Source of the DNA: Methanobacterium sp.
Lineage (GTDB): Archaea; Methanobacteriota; Methanobacteria; Methanobacteriales; Methanobacteriaceae
Direction of reading: 5' to 3'
DNA: 64,000 nt
Assembly: GCA_019084405.1 (NCBI GenBank)
Contig: JAHRFX010000089.1
Span: 62,001-126,000 of the forward strand
Both the position numbers and the translations under genes were made by a program. Numbering within the stretch: the first letter of the stretch is position 1; the number at the start of each line of letters is the position of its first letter. Positions 54,377 through 63,662 of this stretch are shown piece by piece. A model generated the notes under the pieces. It was not told where the DNA came from. It worked only from the letters and a program-made list of their open reading frames with translations, and made no database searches.

Positions 54377-55426
54377 TCACAGTCCCCAAAATGGTGAAAA
54401 ATTATCTTTAATTTCTTTAAAAGTTTTCAGAGTGTTTATTGAAACTTTATCTTTATTTAAATATTGGGTCTCTATTTCCTTTTGAGTTTTATATTCGGCT
54501 GAAGGAAGTAATTTATGGTCCAGCAGTGAATTTATAAAAACGGAGTTGGATTGGGCCAGGGCCCTTAGATTGTAGCCTCCTTCTAAAATTACTGCCATGG
54601 ATTCCTGCAGCCCCATTAAATACACACCTACCCAGGAATAAAAATCTTCATCAATATTTATCTGAGATAGAGGATCATCACGATGGGCATCAAAGCCAGC
54701 TTCTACCAGCAAAAGATCAGCTTTAAATTCACTAATTACACCGGGCAGTATTTTATCTAAAATCCATATGTAATCTGCATTATTTGATCCGGGATGCATG
54801 GGAATATTCAAATTGAAACCAGTTCCAGGGCCTGAACCTATTTCTTCCAGGAATCCTTTTCCAGGGAATATGGTATGGGGGTCCTGGTGGATGGATACGT
54901 ACATTACCTCCGGGTCATCATAGAAAATATCTGCATCTCCATTGCCATAGTGCACATCAAAGTCGAAGATTAAAAAGCGCTTTTTATCATATTTGTCACG
55001 AATTTTTTCCACAGCAACAGCAGCATTATTAAATAAACAAAAACCCATGGCGTTTTCTCGTATAGCATGATGCCCAGGGGGTCTTGAAACAGAATAAGCC
55101 CATTTTTCTCCTAGAATAACTTTTTCTGCAGCCATTATCGCTCCTCCTCCTGCTAAAAGTGCCACCTGGTAACTTTGAGGAGACGCATAGGTATCATAAT
55201 CCAGATAACCTCCTCCCTTCTCACAAAATTCTTGAATATGGTTCACGTGCCCGGGAGAATGAACCCGTAGCAGATCTTTTTTTGATGATTTTTCTGGATT
55301 TGATACATTTAAATGATTTAAAAAATTTTTATCATACAAATTTTGCATTATGGATTTCGTTCTATCTTTATTTTCAATATGATAGGGGTCCTGATGCAGT
55401 TCATAATCTGGAGAATGGATTATCAT
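54377..55426 (-). CDS. Histone-deacetylase family amidohydrolase
   Basis: A 349-residue zinc enzyme of the arginase/HDAC fold. SRPPGHHAIRENAMGFCLFN has the active-site histidine pair and DFDVHYGNGDADIF and LVEAGFDAHRDDPLS supply the zinc-binding Asp and His. Archaeal members may deacetylate small molecules (for example acetylpolyamines) or proteins. AGGATGAG precedes the start. It is first in a two-gene unit with the DUF2100-like protein. Confidence 0.9.
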   Translation of the reverse strand: MIIHSPDYELHQDPYHIENKDRTKSIMQNLYDKNFLNHLNVSNPEKSSKKDLLRVHSPGHVNHIQEFCEKGGGYLDYDTYASPQSYQVALLAGGGAIMAAEKVILGEKWAYSVSRPPGHHAIRENAMGFCLFNNAAVAVEKIRDKYDKKRFLIFDFDVHYGNGDADIFYDDPEVMYVSIHQDPHTIFPGKGFLEEIGSGPGTGFNLNIPMHPGSNNADYIWILDKILPGVISEFKADLLLVEAGFDAHRDDPLSQINIDEDFYSWVGVYLMGLQESMAVILEGGYNLRALAQSNSVFINSLLDHKLLPSAEYKTQKEIETQYLNKDKVSINTLKTFKEIKDNFSPFWGL

Positions 55427-55534
55427 CTTAAACTCATCCTGGATTTCATTTAGTATTATAGATATACAGATAATTATTTATTGTTTTTTGATAATATAAT
55501 TAACTGGTAGAAGATGTAAGTGGAGGCAATTTAT

Positions 55535-55942
55535 ATGAAAATAGAAGATCCTATAAAAACAACAGTGGAAGAACTGAGAAAACTCCTGGAAATAAATAAT
55601 TTTGTCGGAGAACCAATCGAAACGGAGGATAAAATGTTAATCCCTGTAATGAAGATGGGGATGGGATTTGGAGCTGGAATGGGTAAAGGTGAAGCACCAT
55701 CTGGTGAAGGTGGAGGTATGGGTAGTGGTGCCGGTGCTGCAGCTGGTGTGGAGCCGGTGGCCATGGTAGTTATCTTAAAAGGAATTCCTGGACCTGAAGG
55801 TGTCAGGGTACTTAATCTTAGTTCAGGGGGCCCTTTGAGTAAGGCTATTGGTGAAATTGGCACAGTAATCACTGATGTAATAAAAGAAACCCGTACTAAA
55901 ACTAAAAAAGAAAAAGCTAAAGAGGCAGAAGTCGCGGAATAA
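55535..55942 (+). CDS. GerW/YtfJ family protein
   Basis: A 135-residue protein: an N-terminal helix (DPIKTTVEELRKLLEIN), a glycine-rich central loop at about 47-80, and GVEPVAMVVILKGIPGPEGV, as in GerW (YtfJ), a sporulation protein in Bacillus that also occurs in archaea. Function in archaea is unknown. ATG 55535 with GGAGGC at good distance is chosen; a start at 55520 lies before that site. Confidence 0.8.
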   Translation: MKIEDPIKTTVEELRKLLEINNFVGEPIETEDKMLIPVMKMGMGFGAGMGKGEAPSGEGGGMGSGAGAAAGVEPVAMVVILKGIPGPEGVRVLNLSSGGPLSKAIGEIGTVITDVIKETRTKTKKEKAKEAEVAE

Positions 55943-56039
55943 ATTCTTTTTGAAACTTTATTAAGACCGGGAGTTCGGATTATCTAATATATTTTAAGAT
56001 TAAAGTATAATCATGAAACTCTTCTACAGGTGGATATAA

Positions 56040-56639
56040 TTGTTATTAATCCCCACCATTTTACTTATTTTGGGATTTATCCTGTTAATGGTACTGCTAA
56101 TCCCCTTCCATATTTCTTTAAATTTGAATAAAACCGGGGGACTTATGGAAGGAACATTTAAGATAAAATGGCTTAAAATCACCATTATAAACAAAAAATT
56201 TCCTGAAAAAGCAAAAGATGAGACTAAAGACGAAAAAGATAAAGAAAAAGGAAAAGAAAAAGAATCGGAATTTTCCCTGGAAGATATCACAAATACTCTG
56301 CACTTACTAATACAATCAAGACAATATTTTTTAAAGTTTTTTAAGGTGATATGGGATTCATTTTCCATAGAAAAATTCAAGGTACATATCATCCTGGGCT
56401 GGTCCAGCCCGGCAGATACTGCTATTAGCATGGGTTATATATGGTCTGCAGTAGCTATATTTACAATATTCCCCTCCCTGGATTTCTCAGCCCGTCCTGA
56501 TTTTTCAAAAGAAAGAATAGATGGTAATGCTTTTTTGAAATTTAAAATCCAGTTAATAAAACCTTTCCTGGGACTCTTATGGCTTTTAACAAAAAAGCCA
56601 GTTAGATCGCTTCTATGGAATCTTAAGAAGTTGAAATAA
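56040..56639 (+). CDS. DUF2953 membrane-anchored protein
   Basis: A 199-residue protein with one N-terminal membrane helix (TILLILGFILLMVLLIPF), a LNKTGGLMEGTFKIKWLKI beta segment and an acidic/lysine-rich insert. The DUF2953 family sits next to GerW in Firmicutes (ytfI-ytfJ), and the same pair is seen here. TTG start at 56040 has AGGTGGAT upstream. The next gene overlaps its stop by one base. Confidence 0.75.
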   Translation: MLLIPTILLILGFILLMVLLIPFHISLNLNKTGGLMEGTFKIKWLKITIINKKFPEKAKDETKDEKDKEKGKEKESEFSLEDITNTLHLLIQSRQYFLKFFKVIWDSFSIEKFKVHIILGWSSPADTAISMGYIWSAVAIFTIFPSLDFSARPDFSKERIDGNAFLKFKIQLIKPFLGLLWLLTKKPVRSLLWNLKKLK

Positions 56640-56923
56640 TGATAAAAAACGATTTAAATGGTTTTAGTTTCCATGAAGAGGAACTAATTCTGGAAAAAAT
56701 TCAGATAAATTACCGTGAAATTCATCCTCTGGTTCGGTTATCTATATTTTATACTGAATCGGGTTTAACCACGGTTTCCATGAATCCCCTGGCCTGGCTG
56801 GTGCTGGAAGAAAATTCAGAGAATAATGAAGCATCACCTGAAAAATATATCATACTGTTTGATGATGAATTTAAAAAAGAACCTGAAAATCTTTTTAATT
56901 ACTTTGAAAAGCACCTGAAATAA
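56639..56923 (+). CDS. Small hypothetical protein in the GerW/DUF2953 operon
   Basis: A 94-residue soluble protein. It starts MIKNDLNGFSFHEEEL at an ATG that shares one base with the DUF2953 stop (TAATG), so translation is coupled. No membrane helix, cysteine cluster or known motif is visible; a middle segment GLTTVSMNPLAWLVLEE looks beta-alpha. Because it is third in the conserved GerW unit, it may work with those two proteins. Confidence 0.6.
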   Translation: MIKNDLNGFSFHEEELILEKIQINYREIHPLVRLSIFYTESGLTTVSMNPLAWLVLEENSENNEASPEKYIILFDDEFKKEPENLFNYFEKHLK

Positions 56924-56925
56924 TC

Positions 56926-57831
56926 TCATATGTTACTATTTTTTATGGATAATTTTTTACGTTGGGATTCTAATAAAAGAGGTTTTTTATTTATTAATTG
57001 GGATGCAGGTATCAATTTGCCACTTATATTTCTATTCAAGGTCTTAATAATTTTTAACCCATCATCATTTCTTAAAAGGTGATGGTCAACTATAATTTGA
57101 GGGATTTGGTTTCCTATTTCTTTTAAATTTTGCAATGATTTAATAAAATCCTCCTCAGATAAAATATATCCCTTTAAGTAATGGGGAGGTCCACTTAAAA
57201 TCAGAATATCTGGTGATTCTTTTAAAATATATTCAAGGCCATTTTTTGAAATGGGGCCCTGCACATCAGATGCATGCATCATCTTCTGGCCATTGTAATC
57301 TATGCTGAGGGCTACTACAGTTCCCAGAGGACTTCCTTTTTTTCCATGAGGCAGGGCAGGCGAAAAAGTGAGCTCAGTCTCTCCGCATTTAAAAGATTTT
57401 GAATTAGCTTCTCCTTCACTATATATTATTTCACAGCCAGGAAGAATTTTCAAATTTGCTATTAATTTTTTGGCTCTTTTTTTCTGATTCTGGTTGATAT
57501 TCTGGTGGGGATTTTTTAAAAAAACTTTTTTCCCGGAGTAAAGAATCTTAGCATCTTCTATTTTTGATTCCAGGTAAATATTATCTTCAAAAGGGGTGAA
57601 ATGATCGTGGTGATAATGACTGATAGTTATTATGTTTGATTCTTTTGCCCGGGTATTAATTGAGGATCTTATTCTCTTAAGGGTAATTAATTCTTCATAG
57701 GAAGGTGGTAATTTGAATCTCAGAGGTGCTAATGCGGTGCCGGGATCAATTAATATTTTTTGATCAGTTTCTACATAGGTGCACATAGAACGTACGCCCA
57801 TGCTTTCAAATCCAAGTGGAAGGATTTTCAT
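56926..57831 (-). CDS. UPF0282 metallo-beta-lactamase fold protein
   Basis: A 301-residue protein with the start MKILPLGFESMGVRSMCTYV typical for UPF0282 (COG2248), then KILIDPGTALAPLRFKLPP, ITISHYHHDHFTPF (the zinc-binding HxHxDH) and MHASDVQGP, IVDHHLLRND. A hydrolase or nuclease; the substrate is unknown. ATG 57831 or 57834 (adjacent) both fit AAGGAA; a start further upstream adds an unlikely leader. Confidence 0.85.
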   Translation of the reverse strand: MKILPLGFESMGVRSMCTYVETDQKILIDPGTALAPLRFKLPPSYEELITLKRIRSSINTRAKESNIITISHYHHDHFTPFEDNIYLESKIEDAKILYSGKKVFLKNPHQNINQNQKKRAKKLIANLKILPGCEIIYSEGEANSKSFKCGETELTFSPALPHGKKGSPLGTVVALSIDYNGQKMMHASDVQGPISKNGLEYILKESPDILILSGPPHYLKGYILSEEDFIKSLQNLKEIGNQIPQIIVDHHLLRNDDGLKIIKTLNRNISGKLIPASQLINKKPLLLESQRKKLSIKNSNI

Positions 57832-57879
57832 CATTTCCTTAAGTTTACTTATATAAATAAAATACAATGAAAAATTATA

Positions 57880-58359
57880 CTAAAGCATTTTAGGAGACCC
57901 TAAATCTTCTTTTACCACATTTAACACAGTTTGAGTGTAAGTTCTTTGCACATCTGGCTCTTTTAACAGTCCTTTGACAAATTCATCCAGACCATTGGTG
58001 TCCTTAAATTTGGCTATCAGGAAGGCGTCATATTCTCCCGTAACATCATAAACTGCCAGTACATTTTTATGATAAGCGGTACGGGTTTCCCAATTCTTTA
58101 AAAGGCCCCCTTTTACCCTTACTCCTATGATGGCGGTTAACTTGTAACCCAAACGAGAATGATCGATTATTGGAGCAAATTTTTTTATTACCCTGGTTTT
58201 CATTAATTTTTCCACTCGGTTGTGAACGGTACCTACTGAAATATCTAATTCTCTGGATATCTTCCTATAGGACATTCTACCATCTTCATTTAGCAAACTT
58301 ATTATTTTTTCGTCAACGTGGTCTATTTTGATAAGTTCCAGGTCTTCTTTAATTTCCAT
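57880..58359 (-). CDS. Lrp/AsnC family transcriptional regulator
   Basis: A 159-residue regulator. The helix-turn-helix is SYRKISRELDISVGTVHNRV in residues 29-49, and the C-terminal RAM domain follows (YKLTAIIGVRVKGGLL; VYDVTGEYDAFLIAKF). The ligand is probably an amino acid. A GAACA-N17-TGTTC palindrome lies just upstream, suggesting autoregulation. GGTGACCATATG sets the start. Confidence 0.92.
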   Translation of the reverse strand: MEIKEDLELIKIDHVDEKIISLLNEDGRMSYRKISRELDISVGTVHNRVEKLMKTRVIKKFAPIIDHSRLGYKLTAIIGVRVKGGLLKNWETRTAYHKNVLAVYDVTGEYDAFLIAKFKDTNGLDEFVKGLLKEPDVQRTYTQTVLNVVKEDLGSPKML

Positions 58360-58382
58360 ATGGTCACCAAGAATAAATTTAT

Positions 58383-58409
58383 GAACATTGTTTAATTATA
58401 TTATTGTTC
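58383..58409. promoter_or_regulatory. Candidate operator for the Lrp-type regulator
   Basis: GAACA and TGTTC arms separated by 17 bases, extending as GAACATTG and TATTGTTC, lie 24-50 bases upstream of the regulator start and enclose an AT-rich TATA-like stretch. Binding there would block its promoter. Confidence 0.45.
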
Positions 58410-58524
58410 TAGCTTTGTTTATTAATAAAGGTGCACCCTACCCTGTAAAATTATGAACATATTTAGTTAGTATGAAATTTTATCTTATGGGAAAACTAAT
58501 TTTAAACTTATTTTAATAAATAAA

Positions 58525-58538
58525 AACCCTCAGGGGTT
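58525..58538 (-). terminator. Hairpin terminator after the DUF4013 gene
   Basis: On the minus strand AACCCCTGAGGGTT folds into a five-pair stem with a four-base loop and is followed by TTTTT. It lies 66 bases after the DUF4013 stop and shields the Lrp gene from read-through. Confidence 0.5.
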
Positions 58539-58603
58539 ATTCAATATTAATTATGAAATAAAATTGATATTAAAAATAAAAAAAATAAAAAAAAGATTTT
58601 TAA

Positions 58604-59269
58604 TTATTCAAAAGCGTATATTAATGCCAGTGCTCTACTGTTAATCAAAGATAGGTAAGGATAAACTACTAATGCTGCCACTATAGTGCCTAAAATTGGT
58701 ATAAAGTTTAAGATACTGACAATGAATCCACCTACTGCACCTACCACTACTAAGACAATGTACCATAATATGTAGTCCACCCATCCAATCTGAGAAATTA
58801 TTTCCAGTATTTCACTGAAACGGAAGGCAGCTCCTAGATCACTATCATAATATGCCATATTAGCCAATGCTATGTAGAGCATAAGGCCTAATATAAAAGC
58901 TACAATTGCAGCAATGAGAGCAGTAGCACCAAAAAGTGCGAAAAATGTGGTAGGGTCGCCTGTGGGAGTCATAGCAAAAATTGATCCACCTATACCTATA
59001 AACAATATTATCGCTGGAATCAAAAAGTAAACAAACCCTACTAAAAATACTTTTAGCCCATCAACGAGCATATCTCCCCATTCATCGAATTCAGGAAGTT
59101 CTTCAGAACCAGCTATAGAAGCTTTAAGTGCTCTAAAAACATATCCCATGACTAGAAAAATTGGAACAATTAAAATACTTAATATTGTTATAATTCCCAA
59201 TATTATGACTTTTTTCCAGTCCGAAGAAGGGTATTGAATAGCATCTGAATAGATTTCTCCAATATCCAT
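58604..59269 (-). CDS. DUF4013 membrane protein
   Basis: A 221-residue protein with about five to six membrane helices, starting MDIGEIYSDAIQYPSSDW. The SDWKKVIILGI start and ALANMAYYDSDLGAAFRFSE loop fit DUF4013, common and often duplicated in Methanobacterium. The function is unknown. AATTGAGGTGAAATAATG is a clear start; the gene stands alone. Confidence 0.8.
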   Translation of the reverse strand: MDIGEIYSDAIQYPSSDWKKVIILGIITILSILIVPIFLVMGYVFRALKASIAGSEELPEFDEWGDMLVDGLKVFLVGFVYFLIPAIILFIGIGGSIFAMTPTGDPTTFFALFGATALIAAIVAFILGLMLYIALANMAYYDSDLGAAFRFSEILEIISQIGWVDYILWYIVLVVVGAVGGFIVSILNFIPILGTIVAALVVYPYLSLINSRALALIYAFE

Positions 59270-59488
59270 TATTTCACCTCAATTTTTTTTATATTGGCTT
59301 TAAGCCACTGATTTTTATGTTCATTCTTATTAATAAATTCATGGAATAGTTATCCAGAATGATTGGTATTCTTAAACTATAAAAATCACATTTTTATTAA
59401 TTAATTATTCTGGATTAATTTATGCTGCTCTGGATACAGCTGCGGAATTCAAATTAGTTAAATGATATAAATAATTCCATTTTCCCTT

Positions 59489-60655
59489 TTAATCCACGAT
59501 CTGTCTATTATTCCGACTCAGAACTACTTTTTCTATCTCATCCAGCGGAGCATCCGTTTTAATTCCCGTAGGCCGGTAATGGGTGCGATGTGCACTGTAA
59601 CCTTCATTTTTTAAACCATTCAAAACATCCATTAAAGGAGGCGAGCTAATTTTAAGCTTCTTAGTAATAACATGGAGGTCATAAAAACCAGGCGGTGCAT
59701 CATACTCTTCCTTACAAAGGCTAAGGAGTTTTATAACTTCTTTTTCACGGTTTAAACTTTTTTCTGATATCATTTCCAGCATGGAATTTATAAAAGAATA
59801 GTCCTGTACCTTACCCAGCCACATAGGGCCTCCTCTTAATAATTTTTCCCCACAAAGGGGACATTTTTCCAGAAGACCAGGCGCTATACCTGGGACCGAA
59901 TCTCTAAAAAGGCATTTCCTGCAATGAATGATAAATCCCAGATTTTCCAGGGATTTATCAGTTTTAGCGGCTCCTTTATCAATTTTAAAGTAAATCCGCA
60001 TATAATGTTCACTGGAATGAGATAACTTCACATCCACCCTTTTTTTATACTTGGCAAAGGCTCGGGCCACAAAACTTATCAAGATACGTATACCATTTTC
60101 ATGACAGTATTCAGTTTTCAGGGGCAAGGAATTATATTTACGAATACATGGCTCTTTGTAGGTTCCACATAATGCAGAAGTATCAGTGGCAGTTACACAA
60201 AGCATTGAATTGCTTTTAAGTGAATTGGCTGCAGATTCTATAAAGTAAGAAGGTGTTCCAAAGGGATCAATATCTATAACATCAAATTTACCTCGATTAT
60301 TTCTCATAACAAGATTAGCATCGTCATGGCTTAATTCCATATTCTCCACGCCATTCAATTGCCCATTTTTCTCCGCAAAATCCAGGGCCAGGGAACTTAT
60401 ATCATTGACCACAACTTCCGATACCCCATATACTTCCTGGGAGTATCTGATCCCCCTAATTCCACTTCCTCCAAAGGCATCACATACTTTAATTGTACTA
60501 TCCCTATCTTTCTGGAATTGTTGAAGGGCCAATACAGAAATATCTCTGTTTAGCTCCATTACTGGATTGTAAAATACCGGTGCCCGGGCAGATACCTTTT
60601 CAAAAGTTGGTATGAGTAGTTTAACCTGCCCTTCTTCTATTTCCATTTCTTTCAT
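59489..60655 (-). CDS. trm1: tRNA (guanine26-N2)-dimethyltransferase
   Basis: A 388-residue Trm1. APVFYNPVMELNRDISVLAL, KVCDAFGGSGIRGIRY (SAM) and DVIDIDPFGTPSYFIES with ATDTSALCGTY are the family hallmarks. A C-terminal zinc module shows CRKC and CPLC. It dimethylates G26 of tRNA. GGTGGTAAAATG starts it; upstream is an AT-rich divergent region shared with the CPBP gene. Confidence 0.95.
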   Translation of the reverse strand: MKEMEIEEGQVKLLIPTFEKVSARAPVFYNPVMELNRDISVLALQQFQKDRDSTIKVCDAFGGSGIRGIRYSQEVYGVSEVVVNDISSLALDFAEKNGQLNGVENMELSHDDANLVMRNNRGKFDVIDIDPFGTPSYFIESAANSLKSNSMLCVTATDTSALCGTYKEPCIRKYNSLPLKTEYCHENGIRILISFVARAFAKYKKRVDVKLSHSSEHYMRIYFKIDKGAAKTDKSLENLGFIIHCRKCLFRDSVPGIAPGLLEKCPLCGEKLLRGGPMWLGKVQDYSFINSMLEMISEKSLNREKEVIKLLSLCKEEYDAPPGFYDLHVITKKLKISSPPLMDVLNGLKNEGYSAHRTHYRPTGIKTDAPLDEIEKVVLSRNNRQIVD

Positions 60656-60805
60656 TTTACCACCAGTGTTTAAATTATAATATAAAAAAATTTATTAGTA
60701 TATATATTTAAGTAACTTCTGAAAACAAATATTATTTGCCTTATTTAATATTAATAAACATTTTAGTCTACTAATTAAAAACGTAAATGCAAATCGGAGG
60801 AAGAG

Positions 60806-61711
60806 ATGTCGGAAATACCCTTTTTGGATAATGCAAAATCCGGGAAAAATAAATGGTGGACTTATATTTTAACCATAATACTTACCTGGGGGGCATCAAG
60901 CTTTTTGGCTGGTTTAATTGTAGGATTAATGGTATTGATTCTTTTATTTTCTTCTTCCCAGACCTTAAATTTAGTTAATATGAATTTAATTATAGGAAAT
61001 CCCTTATTTCTAATCTTCCTGGCACTAATCAGCTTTGGTCTGGCCTTTATTTTCATGTATTTGAGTATAAAGTTCATTCATCATAGAACATTCCAGTCTC
61101 TTATCAATGTGAAGAACAGGACTAGCTGGAAAAAGATAGGTATCGGGGCAGGAGCCTGGTTATTAATCATAATACTCCTGGACTTCATATCGTTTCTAAT
61201 AGATCCTTCCAGTTTTCAGATTTCTTTTGATCCTTCCCGTTTCTGGATCCTGGCACTTTTAAGCTTAGTCGCTTTCCCTATACAGGCATCATTTGAAGAA
61301 ATATTTTTTAGAGGATACTTAATGCAAGGGCTGGCTTTGAAGCTAAAGAAACCATTAAATGTACTTCTAATCAGCTCAATCATTTTTGCAGTAATGCACT
61401 GGTTGAATGGGGAAACAATATTGCTCAGTGCATCTATTACCCTGAGTACTTTCATTGTGGGATTGATGCTGGGAATAATTACCCTGGCAGATAACGGCAT
61501 TGAACTGGCCATAGGGGTGCACATCATCAACAATCTCTATGTAAGCGTAATCCATTCTTCCCCACAGGGTGGACTGGGTGAAATACCTTCATTAATTACC
61601 ACTCCCCTTAATCCCTATGCGTCTCCTTTAATTTTGATAGCAGCTTCCATACTACTCATAGGGATTCTATTTAGAAATAGAAAAGAGGATTTAAGGGCAG
61701 TATTTAATTAA
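60806..61711 (+). CDS. CPBP family intramembrane metalloprotease
   Basis: A 301-residue protein with about eight membrane helices. The motifs SFEEIFFRGYLMQG (EExxxR), FAVMHWLNG and IGVHIINNLYV (His and Asn metal ligands) are those of CAAX-processing and bacteriocin-processing (Abi/CPBP) proteases. The substrate is unknown. AATCGGAGGAAGAGATG starts it; two T-runs at 61713-61718 and 61721-61727 follow the stop. Confidence 0.9.
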   Translation: MSEIPFLDNAKSGKNKWWTYILTIILTWGASSFLAGLIVGLMVLILLFSSSQTLNLVNMNLIIGNPLFLIFLALISFGLAFIFMYLSIKFIHHRTFQSLINVKNRTSWKKIGIGAGAWLLIIILLDFISFLIDPSSFQISFDPSRFWILALLSLVAFPIQASFEEIFFRGYLMQGLALKLKKPLNVLLISSIIFAVMHWLNGETILLSASITLSTFIVGLMLGIITLADNGIELAIGVHIINNLYVSVIHSSPQGGLGEIPSLITTPLNPYASPLILIAASILLIGILFRNRKEDLRAVFN

Positions 61712-61712
61712 G

Positions 61713-61727
61713 TTTTTTCATTTTTTT
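61713..61727 (+). terminator. T-rich terminator after the CPBP gene
   Basis: TTTTTT CA TTTTTTT directly after the stop codon; archaeal RNA polymerase is expected to release on such runs. Confidence 0.4.
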
Positions 61728-61920
61728 AGTATGAACTTTTAGAATATTTTTTATGTACAAAAAAATAATCAGATTAATGATTTCTGGTATTAATCTGCTG
61801 AATTTATTAAATATCAAATATAAAATCAATTCAGATTAATTATGCGGTTTGAGATAAGAATTTAGAATATCTTTAAATATTTAACATAAATATTTAAAAT
61901 TAATGTTTACAGGTGTAGAT

Positions 61921-63015
61921 ATGATTCCCATTGCCAATCCCCTTATAGAAGATGAAGAGATTCAAGAAGTAGTAAAAGTCTTAAAATCTGGATTCATTGC
62001 CCAGGGCCCTAAAGTGGCCGAATTTGAAGAAAAGTTTGCCGAATATGCAAATACCAGCCATGCCATAGCCACCAGTTCTGGAACCACTGCACTGCATCTT
62101 ACTTTACTTGCAGCAGGGATTGGTACTGGTGATGAAGTTATAACCACTCCATTTAGCTTTGCTGCTACTGGCAATGTGATCCTCTATACCGGAGCAAAAC
62201 CAGTATTCGTGGATATAGATCCGGATACTTATAATTTAAACCCGGAAACAATAGAAGAAGCCATTACTCCTCAAACCAGGGCTATCATGCCAGTACACCT
62301 GTATGGACAACCTGCTGACATGGAACCTATCCAGAAAATAGCCGATGATAATGATTTATATGTAATTGAAGATGCAGCTCAAGCCCATGGGGCGATGTAT
62401 CATGGAAAGAAAGTGGGATCGTTAGGTGACATGGCGGGATTCAGCTTTTATCCTACTAAAAATATGACTACCAGCGAGGGTGGAATCATAACTACGGATA
62501 ACTCCGAATTTGCAGAAAAAGTCCGTATTTTAAGGGCCCATGGAGAAAAAGAGAGATATAATCATGTGGTTTTGGGCTATAATTTTCGTATGACTGATAT
62601 TGCGGCGGCCATTGGCTTGGTCCAGTTAAAGCGCCTGGATGGTTTCAACCAGAAAAGAATAGAAAATGCAAATTATCTAACTGAACATATAAATGAACTG
62701 GATGGAATTACTGCTCCTTATATTCAGGACGATGTTAAACACGTATTTCACCAGTACACCATTCAGGTGGATGCTAACATAAGGGATGATTGCATAAAAT
62801 TCCTCAATGAACATGGTGTAGGCACTGGTATTCACTATCCTAAAGCCATATACCATCAAGAACTATATCAAAAACTAGGATTTAAAGATAACTGCCCGGA
62901 AGCTGAAAAAGCGGCCAAAAAAGTTATTTCCATCCCGGTACATCCGCAATTAAAGGTAGAAGATTTGGAAGTAATAGTACAGACATTGGAAGACACCAGC
63001 AATCACTTCCAATAA
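61921..63015 (+). CDS. DegT/DnrJ/EryC1/StrS aminotransferase
   Basis: A 364-residue PLP-dependent sugar aminotransferase. SSGTTALHLTLLAAGIG binds phosphate, VIEDAAQAHGA the pyridine nitrogen, and K180 in SFYPTKNMTTSEGG is the Schiff-base lysine. Likely role is making an amino sugar nucleotide for surface glycans. ATG 61921 follows AGGTGTAGAT; the ATG at 61903 precedes that site. The 309-base stretch 63016-63324 after it holds only AT-rich sequence and a CAGGGGATCCCTG palindrome at 63303-63315. Confidence 0.88.
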   Translation: MIPIANPLIEDEEIQEVVKVLKSGFIAQGPKVAEFEEKFAEYANTSHAIATSSGTTALHLTLLAAGIGTGDEVITTPFSFAATGNVILYTGAKPVFVDIDPDTYNLNPETIEEAITPQTRAIMPVHLYGQPADMEPIQKIADDNDLYVIEDAAQAHGAMYHGKKVGSLGDMAGFSFYPTKNMTTSEGGIITTDNSEFAEKVRILRAHGEKERYNHVVLGYNFRMTDIAAAIGLVQLKRLDGFNQKRIENANYLTEHINELDGITAPYIQDDVKHVFHQYTIQVDANIRDDCIKFLNEHGVGTGIHYPKAIYHQELYQKLGFKDNCPEAEKAAKKVISIPVHPQLKVEDLEVIVQTLEDTSNHFQ

Positions 63016-63324
63016 TTTATATTTTTTTGATTTCCAAATCAGGAAATGGCAGCAATATCTTAAATTCTTCAATTATCTTTTTAATTAGGAAAAAAATGAT
63101 TTTTAATTAGAAAAATGAGATATTGAAATTCATTAAACTGCTCAATTTCCCTAACTTTATAAATTCTTTTTAAGAATTAAGATACTGGCTGGATTTAAAT
63201 TATAATATCATTTAAGTTAGCTTCTTAATATAGAAGCAATCTTTCTATCTCTACTTATGATCCAATTCTATAGAAATTAAAAAATATATATTCTTTATTT
63301 TCCAGGGGATCCCTGTTAAAATCA

Positions 63325-63624
63325 TTAAAGCTTTTTTTTAACTGATGCTACTTTATCTGCCAGTCCTCGATTGCTATCTCTTCTATCATCTATCTTAATG
63401 CTGGTAGATACTCGATTTGCACCTTCTTTTATTACAGCTTCATGGGCGCTTGCTATGGCTTTAAATAGATCTTCAAGGTTTTCAGATTCTATTTGGGTTC
63501 CCATACCTGAAATCTGGTACTTTATGCCTCTTTTATCTAAAGCAAGTACTGCAGCAGCTACATAATTACTCAAACTTGTGCTGGAAGTTCCAACAGGGAT
63601 TATGGTTAATTCAGCAGTTATCAT
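63325..63624 (-). CDS. MTH1187-family thiamine-binding-type protein
   Basis: A 99-residue protein with the ferredoxin-like fold of the MTH1187/YkoF family: ITAELTIIPVGTSSTSLSNY at the start, GIKYQISGMGTQIE, and STSIKIDDRRD. Homologues bind thiamine or form tetramers; the cellular role is open. No ribosome site precedes the ATG, so it may be read from a leaderless transcript. It is divergent from the next gene with 38 bases between starts. Confidence 0.88.
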   Translation of the reverse strand: MITAELTIIPVGTSSTSLSNYVAAAVLALDKRGIKYQISGMGTQIESENLEDLFKAIASAHEAVIKEGANRVSTSIKIDDRRDSNRGLADKVASVKKKL

Positions 63625-63662
63625 AATAATTATATATGTACTTTGGATTATATATACTTTTT

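Noticed and set aside
63303..63315. CAGGGGATCCCTG as a terminator of the MTH1187-type gene
   Set aside because: It is a clean palindrome, but no T-run follows on the minus strand, so its role is unclear.
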